From: an uncultured Pelagibacteraceae bacterium | GTDB taxonomy: Bacteria; Pseudomonadota; Alphaproteobacteria; Pelagibacterales; Pelagibacteraceae | Assembly: GCA_902616725.1 (NCBI GenBank) | Contig: CACMTZ010000001.1 | Span: 1-64,000, forward strand | Direction: 5' to 3' | DNA length: 64,000 bases | Part shown: in pieces, positions 47,733 through 57,211 of the stretch | How the letters are laid out: every line of letters starts with the position of its first letter | Numbering within the stretch: the stretch's first letter is position 1 | Program-made: the position numbers and the translations under genes | The notes under the pieces: generated by a model | The model's database searches: none | The model's input: only the letters and a program-made list of their open reading frames with translations | What the model was told of the DNA's origin: nothing

Positions 47733-48596
47733 ATGCCAGAATTACCAGAAGTAGAAATTGTACGTCAATCTTTAGACAAAAAGATTAAACAAAAAAAGGT
47801 CAAAAAAGTAATAGTTAGAAATAGAAATTTAAGAACTAAAATCCCACTTAATTTTCCAAGATTCCTTGAAGGCAAAAAAATAATCAAAGTAAAAAGATTT
47901 TCAAAATATCTGATTATTTGCCTGTCAAATCAAAGTTATTGTCTTTTACATCTGGGTATGTCAGGAACTATTCATCTAATTTATAATCAAAAAAAAAGTT
48001 TGGTAACTAATACTAGTTTTTATAGCTCACCTACATTACCTAAAAAACATAATCACGTAGAAATAGTTTTTGATGATCTTAAAATTGTATATAACGATCC
48101 AAGAAGATTTGGTTTTTTTGAAATAGTCGTTAATGAACATTTTTTGGATAAAAGATTCTCTAAACTTGGACCAGAACCTTTTCAATCAGAATTTAACTTA
48201 AGTTATATTTATTCTTTTTTAAAAGGAAAAACAAAAAATATAAAAAATTTTTTATTAGATCAAAATTTTGTATCAGGGATAGGAAACATTTATGCAAGTG
48301 AAATTTTATTTTTATGTAAAATTAAACCTGATAAAAAAGTATCTTTATTAAATAAAGAAGATTGTAAAAAAATAATATTTAATTCTAAAAAGGTTTTGAT
48401 TAATGCTATCAAAAAGGGAGGATCAAGTATTAGAGATTTTAAAAACACATCAGGTAAATCAGGAAATTTCCAAAAGAATTTTAATGTTTATGAGAGAAAA
48501 GGACTTAATTGTAAGAGGTATGGATGCAACGGAATTATTAAAAAAAAAATGATTTCCAATAGATCTTCTTTTTTTTGTAATATCTGCCAAATATAA
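47733..48596 (+). CDS. mutM: Formamidopyrimidine-DNA glycosylase
   Basis: 287 aa. It begins PELPEVEIVRQSL, with the catalytic N-terminal Pro and Glu. H2TH region (NFLLDQNFVSGIGNIYASE) and a C-terminal zinc finger with Cys at NCKRYGC and FFCNICQ are present. It excises 8-oxoguanine. The order ubiE/mutM divergent and mutM-rpsT-dnaA is typical for the class. Confidence 0.97.
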   Translation: MPELPEVEIVRQSLDKKIKQKKVKKVIVRNRNLRTKIPLNFPRFLEGKKIIKVKRFSKYLIICLSNQSYCLLHLGMSGTIHLIYNQKKSLVTNTSFYSSPTLPKKHNHVEIVFDDLKIVYNDPRRFGFFEIVVNEHFLDKRFSKLGPEPFQSEFNLSYIYSFLKGKTKNIKNFLLDQNFVSGIGNIYASEILFLCKIKPDKKVSLLNKEDCKKIIFNSKKVLINAIKKGGSSIRDFKNTSGKSGNFQKNFNVYERKGLNCKRYGCNGIIKKKMISNRSSFFCNICQI

Positions 48597-48607
48597 TAAT
48601 TATTTAA

Positions 48608-48636
48608 TTGACCAAAATTCATTCTCAAGTTATACC
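48608..48636 (+). promoter_or_regulatory. rpsT promoter, predicted almost leaderless
   Basis: TTGACC (48608-48613) and TATACC (48631-48636) are 17 bases apart. The predicted start near 48643 is only about three bases before the ATG at 48646, and no Shine-Dalgarno is seen, so the S20 mRNA may be leaderless. Confidence 0.6.
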
Positions 48637-48645
48637 CCTGCGCAT

Positions 48646-48906
48646 ATGGCTAACACAAAATCAGCAATCAAAAGAATTAGAAGAATTTCAAAACAAACAG
48701 CTGTTAATAAGGCTCGAAAAAGTAGATATAAAAATGCTTTGAAGAAAATGAATTCTTTAATTGAAGCTAAAAAGAAGTCTGAGGCTTTAAAGTTCTTACC
48801 TAAGTTGAATTCTGAGTTGATGAAAATAGCTAAAACAGGCATCGTAAAGAAACAAAACGCTTCTAGAAACGTTTCAAGGTTTACCAAAAAAATAGCATCA
48901 ATCTAG
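48646..48906 (+). CDS. rpsT: Ribosomal protein bS20
   Basis: 86 aa, very basic. It begins ANTKSAIKRIRRISKQTAVN and has the late block KTGIVKKQNASRNVSRFTKK, both typical. It binds 16S rRNA helix 44 region. Upstream of dnaA as is usual in alphaproteobacteria. Confidence 0.98.
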   Translation: MANTKSAIKRIRRISKQTAVNKARKSRYKNALKKMNSLIEAKKKSEALKFLPKLNSELMKIAKTGIVKKQNASRNVSRFTKKIASI

Positions 48907-49195
48907 TTTAATAACACTTCAGGTTGTCAATCCTAATACAACTTTTAAATCTACAAAATCTGTGATCTTAAAAATTCTCCACACAATATTTAGATTTAGT
49001 AAATAAACAAACTTATTTAATTCAATTATAAATTTTATTTATATTTTTTTTTATTTTTCTTTATTTTTTTTTGTCAAATACTTTTTTTTAAAAAAAAAAA
49101 ATTTACACAATCCTAGATTTTATTTTTTTTTTATTTTTGAAAATTATTTGTTGCAATAATTTTATTATGGTTCTAACTGAACACTCTCCACATTT
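48907..49195. other. A+T-rich rpsT-dnaA region, candidate replication origin
   Basis: 289 bases without a gene. It has DnaA-box-like sites TTCTCCACA (48975-48983, one mismatch to TTATCCACA), CTCTCCACA (49184-49192, two) and ATTTACACA (49101-49109, two to TTATACACA). A long T-rich tract with almost no G or C (about 49020-49140) contains a T8A12 switch and could be the unwinding element. Location before dnaA fits oriC, but box number is low, so this is a candidate only. Confidence 0.45.
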
Positions 49196-50614
49196 ATGAA
49201 CAATTCTATAAATAATAATAGTTTAAAAGATTCTAAATCCGATATTCTTGATTGGAATTTAGTTCAAGCTGAAATGAAAAATAAATTAGGACTAGATATT
49301 TACGAAAGTTGGCTTAAAAAAATAACTTTTGTCGAGGAAATCAATAATTATATCTTATTATCTGTACCTACTAGATTCATTCGTGATTGGATTACATCTA
49401 GATACTTAGATCAAATCTTGAAAATTATAAAAAATTATAAAAAAGAAATTGTTCGAATTGAATTCAAAATAACTGAAAATAAACCTACTTCAACTCAGGA
49501 TGAAAATAATACTAATGTCATAGAAAATAAAGAAAATGTTTCTTTTATAAAAGACTCTTATTTACAATATAATCGAATAGATCCTAACAAAAATTTTGAA
49601 AACTTTATTACTGGCTCCAGCAATAAATTAGCATACGAAGCTTCTGTAAAAGTTTCAGAGAATATTTCACATTATAATCCACTTTATCTTTATGGTGGGG
49701 TTGGAATGGGCAAGACACATCTTTTAAATGCAATTGGTTATCACCTGAAAAAAGACAATAAGGTTATGTTTATATCGGCAGAACGTTTTATGTATCAATT
49801 TGTAAAATCAATCAAATCTAATGATATGGTCAAATTTAAAGAGTATTTTCGTAATACTGATATTTTGTTAATTGATGATATACAATTCATGAATGGTAAA
49901 GAGGCAATGCAAGAAGAATTTTTTCATACTTTTAATGCATTATTAGACAAAGGTTCTCAAATTATAATTTCTGCTGATAGATCTCCTAATAAGCTGTCAA
50001 GAATTCAGGAGAGGATAAAGTCAAGATTTGCAGGAGGTCTAGTTGTGGATATTCAAAAAACTGATTTAGCACTCAGAAAAAAAATCCTTGAAAGTAAAAT
50101 AAGTGACTTAAATAATTTGTATCCTGAAAAGTTTAATATACCTGAAGAAATTAAGGATTTTATGAGCATTAAAATCACAACGAGTGTAAGAGAATTGGTG
50201 GGTGCAATAAATAGAATTATATCCTTTTCAAGAATTTATAACAAAATACCAAGCTTAGCTGAGACAAAAGTTATATTAAAAGATTTACTTAATTTAAATG
50301 AAAATAAAGTAACTATTGATCTCATTCAAACTATTGTGTGTAAATTTTTTAAGATTAGTAAAAATGAAATGCTTTCATCAAGAAGATCTAGGTACCTAGT
50401 GAGACCACGGCAAACAGCAATTTATTTAACAAAAATTTTGACTTCAAAATCTCTTCCTGAAATTGGAAGAGAGTTTTCAAATAGAGATCACACAACTATA
50501 ATTCACTCAGTTAAAACTATTGAAAAATTAAAAGAAAAAGATCCAGATATGATTGCAAATATAGATAAACTAAAAAATCAAATATTATATAGCAATAAAG
50601 AAAATGAAATTTAA
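49196..50614 (+). CDS. dnaA: Chromosomal replication initiator DnaA
   Basis: 472 aa. N-terminal oligomerisation domain, variable linker, AAA+ domain with Walker A LYGGVGMGKTHLLN and Walker B LLIDDIQFM, box VII (SRIQERIKSRFAGG), and C-terminal DNA-binding signature SNRDHTTIIHSVKTIE. It melts oriC. A slight overlap of 11 bases with dnaN follows. Confidence 0.98.
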   Translation: MNNSINNNSLKDSKSDILDWNLVQAEMKNKLGLDIYESWLKKITFVEEINNYILLSVPTRFIRDWITSRYLDQILKIIKNYKKEIVRIEFKITENKPTSTQDENNTNVIENKENVSFIKDSYLQYNRIDPNKNFENFITGSSNKLAYEASVKVSENISHYNPLYLYGGVGMGKTHLLNAIGYHLKKDNKVMFISAERFMYQFVKSIKSNDMVKFKEYFRNTDILLIDDIQFMNGKEAMQEEFFHTFNALLDKGSQIIISADRSPNKLSRIQERIKSRFAGGLVVDIQKTDLALRKKILESKISDLNNLYPEKFNIPEEIKDFMSIKITTSVRELVGAINRIISFSRIYNKIPSLAETKVILKDLLNLNENKVTIDLIQTIVCKFFKISKNEMLSSRRSRYLVRPRQTAIYLTKILTSKSLPEIGREFSNRDHTTIIHSVKTIEKLKEKDPDMIANIDKLKNQILYSNKENEI

Positions 50615-51716
50615 TGTAAACCAACAAGACCTACAGCAAGCATTAAATTATTGTCAAGGAGTCATAGAAAAACGAAGTACACTTCCAATATTGTCAAACA
50701 TATTGCTCGATGCACAAAATTCAAAACTCACTATAACAGCGACAGATTTAGACTTAATATTTATTAATCAAATAAATAACGTCGAAGTCATAGAGGAGGG
50801 AAAAACAACCACTACGTCGTCTACTATGTATGATATTGTTAGAAAACTCTCATCAGGAAAAAAAATAAATTTAACTTTAACAGACAATAGCAAACTTCAT
50901 CTAGAATCAGAAAAATCTATTTTTAATTTAAATTGTATGCCCGCTTCGGAATTTCCTTTAACAGATGAAAATTTTAATGAGAATGAATTTAGCCTTAAAT
51001 CAAAAGACCTATTAAAGTTGCTAAATAAATGTAAATTTTCTGTGTCAAATGATGAGACCAGACATTATTTAAGTGGAATTTATTTTCATCAAACAGAGGT
51101 TGAGGATAAGAATTACTTAACTGCGGTATCAACTGATAGTCATCGTATGTCCATTTCTAAACTCAGATTAAGTGAAAAAAAAATTTTTGAACCGATTATA
51201 TTACCTAAAAAGACTATTTTTCAATTAAGTTCATTATTAGAAAATTATGATGGTGATGTAAAAATTTCAAATATGAAATCTAAGATAAAATTTGAATTAA
51301 ATAATAGTATTTTAATTTCTAAGTTAATAGATGGAAAATTTCCTAATTACATTCAAGTAATTCCAAAAAATAATCAAAAAAAATTAGAAATTGACCTTAA
51401 AATTTTTCAAAGTTCGGTGGATAGAGTAGCCTCAGTATCGCTTGATAAAAAAGATGGTGTAAAATTTAGCTTAAGTAAAGATAAATTAGATTTGTCTGTA
51501 AATAATACCAACAGCGGTGATGGAAAAGAATCCCTTGTAGTGAAATTTGATCATGATTTAGAAATTAGTTTTAATTCTAAATATCTTATAGATGTTGCTT
51601 CACAATTAGATGGAAATAATATTGAAATGTTTCTAAATGATTCAGGTTCACCTGCGCTGATCAAAGATCCTGGTGATTTCGATAGTATTTTTGTAGTAAT
51701 GCCTATGAAAGGTTAA
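50604..51716 (+). CDS. dnaN: DNA polymerase III beta sliding clamp
   Basis: 370 aa with three clamp domains; EKRSTLPILSNILLDAQN at the N-terminus, DSHRMSISKLRL in the middle and the C-terminal VVMPMKG are diagnostic. It tethers polymerase III to DNA. dnaA-dnaN form an operon. Its stop overlaps the convergent plsC gene by 4 bases. Confidence 0.98.
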   Translation: MKFNVNQQDLQQALNYCQGVIEKRSTLPILSNILLDAQNSKLTITATDLDLIFINQINNVEVIEEGKTTTTSSTMYDIVRKLSSGKKINLTLTDNSKLHLESEKSIFNLNCMPASEFPLTDENFNENEFSLKSKDLLKLLNKCKFSVSNDETRHYLSGIYFHQTEVEDKNYLTAVSTDSHRMSISKLRLSEKKIFEPIILPKKTIFQLSSLLENYDGDVKISNMKSKIKFELNNSILISKLIDGKFPNYIQVIPKNNQKKLEIDLKIFQSSVDRVASVSLDKKDGVKFSLSKDKLDLSVNNTNSGDGKESLVVKFDHDLEISFNSKYLIDVASQLDGNNIEMFLNDSGSPALIKDPGDFDSIFVVMPMKG

Positions 51717-52414
51717 TTTAGCAATTTAAGTTCAGAATATATAGTTTTCTCTAAAATCCCTAAAAATTCTTCCTTGGAATAATCAGGTTTGATAGGTTCC
51801 AAAATTGAAATTGTAATTGTTTTGTTAATATCTTTTTTTCCTTTTTTTGGCCAGACGTAACCAGAATTAATAGCAACCGGTTGGCATTTTATTTTCAATT
51901 CTTCATAAATCCTTGATGCACCTTTTTTAAATGGAGGTTGTTCGTGGGGTAATACTCGAGTTCCTTGAGGAAAAATTATTATTGGTCGATTTGTATTTGC
52001 AATTATTTTAGAAATATCCTCAAAAAAATTGATGTTTTCTCTCGATACCTTATTTCTTTTGATAGAAATTGATCCTATTTTTTTTAAGTACCAGCCAAAA
52101 ATAGGTATCATAAGTAATTCTTTTTTTAAGATAAATACAGGAGAATTAAAAATTGTTTGTAGGAAAAAAGTTTCAAACATAGATTGATGAGAGGAAGCAA
52201 TAAAAAATTTTTCATTTTTAATTAAATTTTCTTTACCTTTGACAATGATTTTTGTGGACAAGAAAATTTTTAAACAAATAGCAGCCCAATAACCCATTAA
52301 TTTCCCACCAAAAAGTGTAAATTTTTGTGGTAAGATTAACGCTGGCAGAAAAATAATTGAAATTAAAATTATTCCTGAAAAAAAGAAAATTGAAAATAGA
52401 AAGTTTCTTATCAT
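51713..52414 (-). CDS. plsC: 1-acyl-glycerol-3-phosphate acyltransferase
   Basis: 233 aa membrane acyltransferase. The catalytic H-x4-D motif is H-x4-E here (SSHQSMFET), a variant known in proteobacterial PlsC. IIIFPQGTRV is the phosphate-binding FPEGTR block. Hydrophobic anchors at the N-terminus. It makes phosphatidic acid. Downstream of lysA on the same strand. Confidence 0.93.
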   Translation of the reverse strand: MIRNFLFSIFFFSGIILISIIFLPALILPQKFTLFGGKLMGYWAAICLKIFLSTKIIVKGKENLIKNEKFFIASSHQSMFETFFLQTIFNSPVFILKKELLMIPIFGWYLKKIGSISIKRNKVSRENINFFEDISKIIANTNRPIIIFPQGTRVLPHEQPPFKKGASRIYEELKIKCQPVAINSGYVWPKKGKKDINKTITISILEPIKPDYSKEEFLGILEKTIYSELKLLN

Positions 52415-52427
52415 TAATTATCAAAAG

Positions 52428-53639
52428 CTAAATTATCTCATGGTGCTTTTGTCTTTTTTTAACTACTCTTATTTTAGATCCATTAATTAATATTTCTATA
52501 GGTTTAGGTCTAAGATTATAATTAGAACTGAGTGATATACCATAGGCACCTACATCGCAAATTGCGATAAAATCTTTCTCTTTTAGTTCTTGAAAATTTT
52601 TTATGGACGTAAACTTATCAGTGCTTTCGCAAATTGGGCCAACAAATTCATAAATTTTCTTTGATTTTTTACCTCTTTTTAATAAAGGTAAGATGCGATG
52701 TACTGCACCATAAAGTGCGGGTCTCATCAAATCATTCATAGCAGCATCTAGAATAACAAAATTTTTTTTATAACTCTCTTTTATGTAAATTACTTTTGAT
52801 ATTAAAACTCCTGTATTGCCGATTATTGATCTACCTGGCTCAAATATAATCTGAGATTTTTTATTTTTTAAAAATTTTTTAATTGCTGAATGATATTTTT
52901 TATAATTTAGTTTTTTATCATTATTGTATGGGATGCCCATACCTCCCCCAAGGTCAATAAAATCAAATTTATATTGGGTCTTTTTGATGATTTTATCTAA
53001 TATTCTTAACATTTTTTCATAGGGTTTATGATCTAAAATTTGACTTCCAATATGAACACTTAAACATTTTAAATTAATATTTTTAGAATTCTTACAATAT
53101 CTTACAAGTTCAAAAAATGTTTTATCATTAACTCCAAATTTATTATCTTTTTTACCTGTCGATATTTGGCTCAAAGTTTTCGCATCAGTATTTGGGTTTA
53201 ATCTAATACCAATATTAACTTGTTTTTTTTTTATTTTAGCAATTTTATCAATTTCTATGATTTCACTTTTGGACTCTGAATTTATTAATAAAATATTTTT
53301 ATCAATTGCAAAATTGATTTCTTTGGAAGTCTTACCAACTCCTGAAAAAACAATCTTCTTTGGACTAATTCCAGCCTTAAGAGCTAACATTAATTCACCC
53401 ATTGATACAACATCTGCCCCAAGTCCAAATTTTTTTATTTCTTTTATTAAATTTAAGTTAGTATTTGATTTAATAGCAAAACAAATTAATGGTGATATGG
53501 ATTTAAAATTTTTTTTAAAATCATTTATATTTTCTCTTAGTTGTTTATACGAGTAGCAATATGCAGGTGTTCCATATTTTTTAGCAATATTTTGCAGGAT
53601 TGTATTTTCAATCTTAAGTTTACTATTTAAAAATCTCAT
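52428..53639 (-). CDS. lysA: Diaminopimelate decarboxylase
   Basis: 403 aa PLP enzyme of the alanine-racemase fold. Lys in ICFAIKSNTNLNLIK binds PLP; GLGADVVSMGEL, SVHIGSQI and the GGGMGIPY phosphate loop follow, and GPICESTDKF carries the Cys from the other subunit. It makes lysine from meso-DAP. Coupled to lptM by a one-base overlap. Confidence 0.97.
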   Translation of the reverse strand: MRFLNSKLKIENTILQNIAKKYGTPAYCYSYKQLRENINDFKKNFKSISPLICFAIKSNTNLNLIKEIKKFGLGADVVSMGELMLALKAGISPKKIVFSGVGKTSKEINFAIDKNILLINSESKSEIIEIDKIAKIKKKQVNIGIRLNPNTDAKTLSQISTGKKDNKFGVNDKTFFELVRYCKNSKNINLKCLSVHIGSQILDHKPYEKMLRILDKIIKKTQYKFDFIDLGGGMGIPYNNDKKLNYKKYHSAIKKFLKNKKSQIIFEPGRSIIGNTGVLISKVIYIKESYKKNFVILDAAMNDLMRPALYGAVHRILPLLKRGKKSKKIYEFVGPICESTDKFTSIKNFQELKEKDFIAICDVGAYGISLSSNYNLRPKPIEILINGSKIRVVKKRQKHHEII

Positions 53640-53770
53640 TAAGCTTTATTTAGAAAGTAGCTTGGTATTTTTGAATTACTTTGAGATTCTTTATAGACTG
53701 GGTCTCCTTTTTTTCCACAAGCGATCAATGTAGAAAATACAATTATTGCTAAAATAATCTTTTTTTTCAT
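53639..53770 (-). CDS. lptM: Small LptM-type lipoprotein (43 aa)
   Basis: 43 aa complete frame. A lipoprotein signal sequence ends in the lipobox L-I-A-C, and the mature protein starts CGKKGDPVY, the hallmark of LptM/YifL (CGxKGPLY). Its place between argH and lysA is the conserved one. It overlaps argH by 4 bases (ATGA) and lysA by one (TAATG). LptM assists the LPS-insertion machinery LptDE in E. coli; the same role is inferred here. Confidence 0.85.
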   Translation of the reverse strand: MKKKIILAIIVFSTLIACGKKGDPVYKESQSNSKIPSYFLNKA

Positions 53771-55158
53771 TTTTTTCTCTTATATTTCAATATCATTTTT
53801 TTAATATTATCAAAAGATGTTCCACCATATGATTTCTTAGAATTTACAGAATTCTTTAAATCAAACACTTTTAATACATCATTTGATAGTTTTGGTTCAA
53901 TTTTTTTAAGTTCAGCCAGCGTTAATTGATCGAGATTTTTTTTCTTTTTTTCAGCAAAGTTCACAATATTAGCAGTCACTTTGTATGCTTTTCTAAATGG
54001 CATTGAGTGATTTTTTACGAGATAATCTGCAAGATCAGTTGCAGTCAAATATCCTGTGTTAGCTAATTCTATCATTTGTTTTTTATTTGGTGTAAAATTT
54101 TTAAGAATCTCATCAAGTATTTTTAAACAATTTTGTAGTGTATCATTAGATTTAAAAACAATTTCCTTATCGTCTTGAAGATCTTTGTAGTAAGATAAAG
54201 GTAAACTTTTTAAAACTGTAAGCATAGAAAACAAATTACCATAAATAATTCCAGACTTTCCTCGTAAAAATTCCAGTAAATCTGGATTTTTTTTTTGTGG
54301 CATTATCGAAGAACCAGTTACAACTTTATCTGATAAATTTATTAACTTGAAAGCATCAGAGTTCCATATGATAAGTTCCTCAGCTATTCTAGAAATATGC
54401 ATGGCACAGACTGAAATAGAGTAAAGAAAATCTAGCACAAAATCCCTGTCAGAAATTGTATCTATTGAGTTATTAGTTGGTTTTGTAAATCCAAGTTTTT
54501 TTGTAGTGTAATTTCTATCAATATTAAAAGAGGTTCCAGTTAAAGCTGCGACACCTAAAGGATTTTCATTTAAACTATCTAGATTATTTATGAATCTCTT
54601 TTTATCTCTTTTAAACATTTCAACATAAGCCATCAAATAGTGGCCAAATGAAACTGGCTGAGCATTTTTTAAATGAGTAAATCCAGGCATAAGGGTATAT
54701 ATATTTTTTTCTGCTGCTTTTATTACACTTTTAATAATAGTATCTAATAGAACATTAATTTCTTTGGTTGATGATTTCATCCAAATTTTTAAGTCTGTGA
54801 TCACTTGATCATTTCTTGATCGTGCTGTGTGAATAAAACCCGCATCTTCACCAATTATTTCGAAAAGTCTTTTTTCAATATTTATATGAATATCCTCGTA
54901 CTTTTTATTAAATTCAAATTTTTTGTTCGTTATTTCCTTTTTGATTTTGTTTAAACCATAAACAATCTTATTCTTTATTTTAAAAGTGATAATTTTTTGT
55001 TTAAATAACATTTCGGCATGTGCAATTGATCCAATTATATCCTCTTTATATAATCTCTTATCAACATCTATAGAACTTCCCACTTTTTGAAAAATTGATG
55101 AAGTGTTTTTTTTTATTCTATTGACCCATATTGCCTGGTTGTTTTTATTTTTCGACAT
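53767..55158 (-). CDS. argH: Argininosuccinate lyase
   Basis: 463 aa fumarase/aspartase superfamily. TARSRNDQVITD, FTHLKNAQPVSFGHYLMA and the signature GSSIMPQKKNPDLLEF with its catalytic Ser are present. It splits argininosuccinate to arginine and fumarate. First gene of the argH-lptM-lysA unit; a TlpA-like gene diverges upstream. Confidence 0.97.
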   Translation of the reverse strand: MSKNKNNQAIWVNRIKKNTSSIFQKVGSSIDVDKRLYKEDIIGSIAHAEMLFKQKIITFKIKNKIVYGLNKIKKEITNKKFEFNKKYEDIHINIEKRLFEIIGEDAGFIHTARSRNDQVITDLKIWMKSSTKEINVLLDTIIKSVIKAAEKNIYTLMPGFTHLKNAQPVSFGHYLMAYVEMFKRDKKRFINNLDSLNENPLGVAALTGTSFNIDRNYTTKKLGFTKPTNNSIDTISDRDFVLDFLYSISVCAMHISRIAEELIIWNSDAFKLINLSDKVVTGSSIMPQKKNPDLLEFLRGKSGIIYGNLFSMLTVLKSLPLSYYKDLQDDKEIVFKSNDTLQNCLKILDEILKNFTPNKKQMIELANTGYLTATDLADYLVKNHSMPFRKAYKVTANIVNFAEKKKKNLDQLTLAELKKIEPKLSNDVLKVFDLKNSVNSKKSYGGTSFDNIKKMILKYKRKK

Positions 55159-55182
55159 GATAATTAATTATACCTATTTAAC

Positions 55183-55692
55183 ATGAGATTTTTAATATTA
55201 TTTGCTTTTTTAATATCTAATTGTGTTGCAGCAGAAATCAAAGATATAAAAAATCTTGTTATCAATAAAGAGCTTAAAAAATATGATGGATTAACGTTTT
55301 TAGATGATCAGAGTAATGAAATTCAACTTGATCAATTTGAAGGCAATTTGGTTTTACTCAATTTTTGGGCAACTTGGTGTGCCCCATGTAAAGAGGAAAT
55401 GCCATCTCTTGATCAATTGCAATCTCAAAAAAATTTAAACAATTTAAAAATATTTCCGATTAATGTTGGTCAGGATAATTTAGAAAAAGCCTCTAAATTT
55501 TTTGAGGATTTAGGTATAGATAATCTTAAGATATATTTCGACTCACCAATTACCTTAGCGAAAAAGTTTGGACTAAGAGGAGTGCCCACCACAATTTTGA
55601 TAAACAAGGATGGATATGAGTTTGCAAGAATTGTTGGGTCAATAGATTTTAAGGAAAAAAATTTTGTTGAATGGTTGGCTAGTTACAACTAA
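55183..55692 (+). CDS. TlpA-like thiol:disulfide oxidoreductase
   Basis: 169 aa with signal peptide (about 1-17, ending V-A-A). A thioredoxin fold with the active-site W-C-A-P-C in NFWATWCAPCKEEMPSLDQL, and cis-Pro in RGVPTTILINKDG. It reduces disulfides in the periplasm, in some relatives for cytochrome c or oxidase maturation. Typical position divergent from argH. Confidence 0.93.
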   Translation: MRFLILFAFLISNCVAAEIKDIKNLVINKELKKYDGLTFLDDQSNEIQLDQFEGNLVLLNFWATWCAPCKEEMPSLDQLQSQKNLNNLKIFPINVGQDNLEKASKFFEDLGIDNLKIYFDSPITLAKKFGLRGVPTTILINKDGYEFARIVGSIDFKEKNFVEWLASYN

Positions 55693-55892
55693 TTTTTGAA
55701 AAAATATGCAAAACCAACTAAAGCAATTATTGCAATAAATTGAAGCAAAACTCTTAACTGCATTAATTTATTTGAATATTTTTTGCTGGTTTCACCACCT
55801 TTAAATAAAGTTCCGATACCAAGAATTAAAACAATCCCAACCGCCATTAACAAAATTATAGATAATATTTTAACTATTATTCCAGATAACAT
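55689..55892 (-). CDS. HIG1-domain (hypoxia-induced) small membrane protein
   Basis: 67 aa from the ATG at 55892, chosen because it is where the HIG1 fold begins. Two membrane helices flank a hydrophilic loop with the conserved signature K-G-G-E-x-S-x-K-x-S-N-K-L-M-x-x-R-V-L-L-Q. Relatives in alphaproteobacteria and mitochondria associate with cytochrome oxidase supercomplexes. The stop overlaps the convergent TlpA gene by 4 bases. Confidence 0.9.
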   Translation of the reverse strand: MLSGIIVKILSIILLMAVGIVLILGIGTLFKGGETSKKYSNKLMQLRVLLQFIAIIALVGFAYFFKN

Positions 55893-55941
55893 GAAGGTAT
55901 TGTAGGGTGTTTTTAAAATAAAAAAACATAATTCACACACT

Positions 55942-56601
55942 ATGACATTTTGCCTAGATTCAGTAATGGTCAAACCAGAGACTAACAAAAAGATTAAAAA
56001 TGCTATCATCTTACTTCATGGTTATGGTGGTGATGGCAAGGATATTAGTATGCTCTCACTGAACTGGAAAAGACATTTACCTAATACTATTTTTATTTGT
56101 CCCAATGGTCATGAACCATGCAGTATAAACCCAAATGGATATCAGTGGTTTGATTTAAGCAAAGATGATCCAGAGTATATTTTGGATCAATCTATAAAGG
56201 CTGAAAAAAAGTTATCAAAATTTATTGATGAAATTAAAAATGAATTTAATTTTGAAAATAAACAAATATGTTTATCTGGTTTTAGCCAAGGCTGCATGAT
56301 GTCAATAAACTTAGGACTTACTTCTGAAGAACCTTTTAATTGTGTTGTGGGTTTTTCTGGAAAAATTATTGATGAAAAGGATTTGAAATTGAGAAAAAAA
56401 AACCCATCAAGTATTTTGTTAATTCATGGTGATTCTGATCAAGTTGTATCGCCAAATTTTATGTTAGAGGCAAAAGATTTTTTTATGAGAAATAACATAG
56501 ACATTGAGACGCATCTCATAAAAAATTGTGACCATCATATTCCTGTAAATGCTTCAAGTATTGCATTGAATTATATCTTAAAAAAATTTAATAATTCCTA
56601 A
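55942..56601 (+). CDS. Phospholipase/carboxylesterase family hydrolase
   Basis: 219 aa alpha/beta hydrolase. ILLHGYGGDGKD, catalytic Ser in LSGFSQGCMMS, catalytic Asp in LIHGDSDQVVSP and catalytic His in NCDHHIP. It belongs to the YpfH/acyl-protein-thioesterase-like group and hydrolyses short esters; the natural substrate is unknown. No signal peptide. Confidence 0.88.
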   Translation: MTFCLDSVMVKPETNKKIKNAIILLHGYGGDGKDISMLSLNWKRHLPNTIFICPNGHEPCSINPNGYQWFDLSKDDPEYILDQSIKAEKKLSKFIDEIKNEFNFENKQICLSGFSQGCMMSINLGLTSEEPFNCVVGFSGKIIDEKDLKLRKKNPSSILLIHGDSDQVVSPNFMLEAKDFFMRNNIDIETHLIKNCDHHIPVNASSIALNYILKKFNNS

Positions 56602-56638
56602 ATATTGAAAAAAATTTTTATTTAAGTTAAAATTTGAT

Positions 56639-57208
56639 ATGAATAATTTTATTGATCAAGATGTTTCACTAGAAAAATGTCCTGCACTAGTTTTAAATGC
56701 TGATTATAGACCATTGAGCTACTATCCTCTATCACTATGGTCATGGCAGGATACTGTTAAATCAGTTTTTTTAGATCGTGTAATTATAGTAAGTAATTAC
56801 GATCGTGTAGTAAGAAGTCCTTCTTTTAATATGCAATTGCCTAGTGTAATTGCTCTAAAAGATTATATTGTTCCTCAATCTAAACCAAGTTTTACAAGAT
56901 TTAATGTTTTTCTGAGAGATAAATTTTCCTGCCAGTATTGTGGCAGCAACGAGGAATTAACTTTTGATCATTTATTGCCTAGATCAAAAGGTGGAGAAAC
57001 TAATTGGGATAACGTCGTTACAGCATGTTCAGCTTGTAACGTTAAAAAAGGAGGCAAACTATTAAAATTATCGGGCATGAAACTGGCCCAACATCCTTAT
57101 CAACCTTCAACAGAAGATTTACATCGTAATGGAAAAAATTTTCCCCCAAATTATTTACATAAAAGCTGGATGGATTATTTATATTGGGATGTTGAATTAG
57201 AAGCTTAA
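56639..57208 (+). CDS. HNH endonuclease-domain protein
   Basis: 189 aa. N-terminal block ALVLNADYRPLSYYPLS, then a zinc-bound HNH domain: CQYCG, LTFDHLLPRSKGGETNWDNV and ACSACN. This is a widespread family in alphaproteobacteria and cyanobacteria, not linked to a mobile element. Function is unknown, possibly in DNA repair. Three bases separate it from the convergent coq7. Confidence 0.9.
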   Translation: MNNFIDQDVSLEKCPALVLNADYRPLSYYPLSLWSWQDTVKSVFLDRVIIVSNYDRVVRSPSFNMQLPSVIALKDYIVPQSKPSFTRFNVFLRDKFSCQYCGSNEELTFDHLLPRSKGGETNWDNVVTACSACNVKKGGKLLKLSGMKLAQHPYQPSTEDLHRNGKNFPPNYLHKSWMDYLYWDVELEA

Positions 57209-57211
57209 GTT

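Noticed and set aside
55893..56009. Longer HIG1-protein start
   Set aside because: The extra residues lie outside the HIG1 domain and overlap the divergent esterase start.
56639..57208. HNH protein as a homing endonuclease or defence nuclease
   Set aside because: It is a widespread chromosomal family with no intron, intein or defence partner around it.
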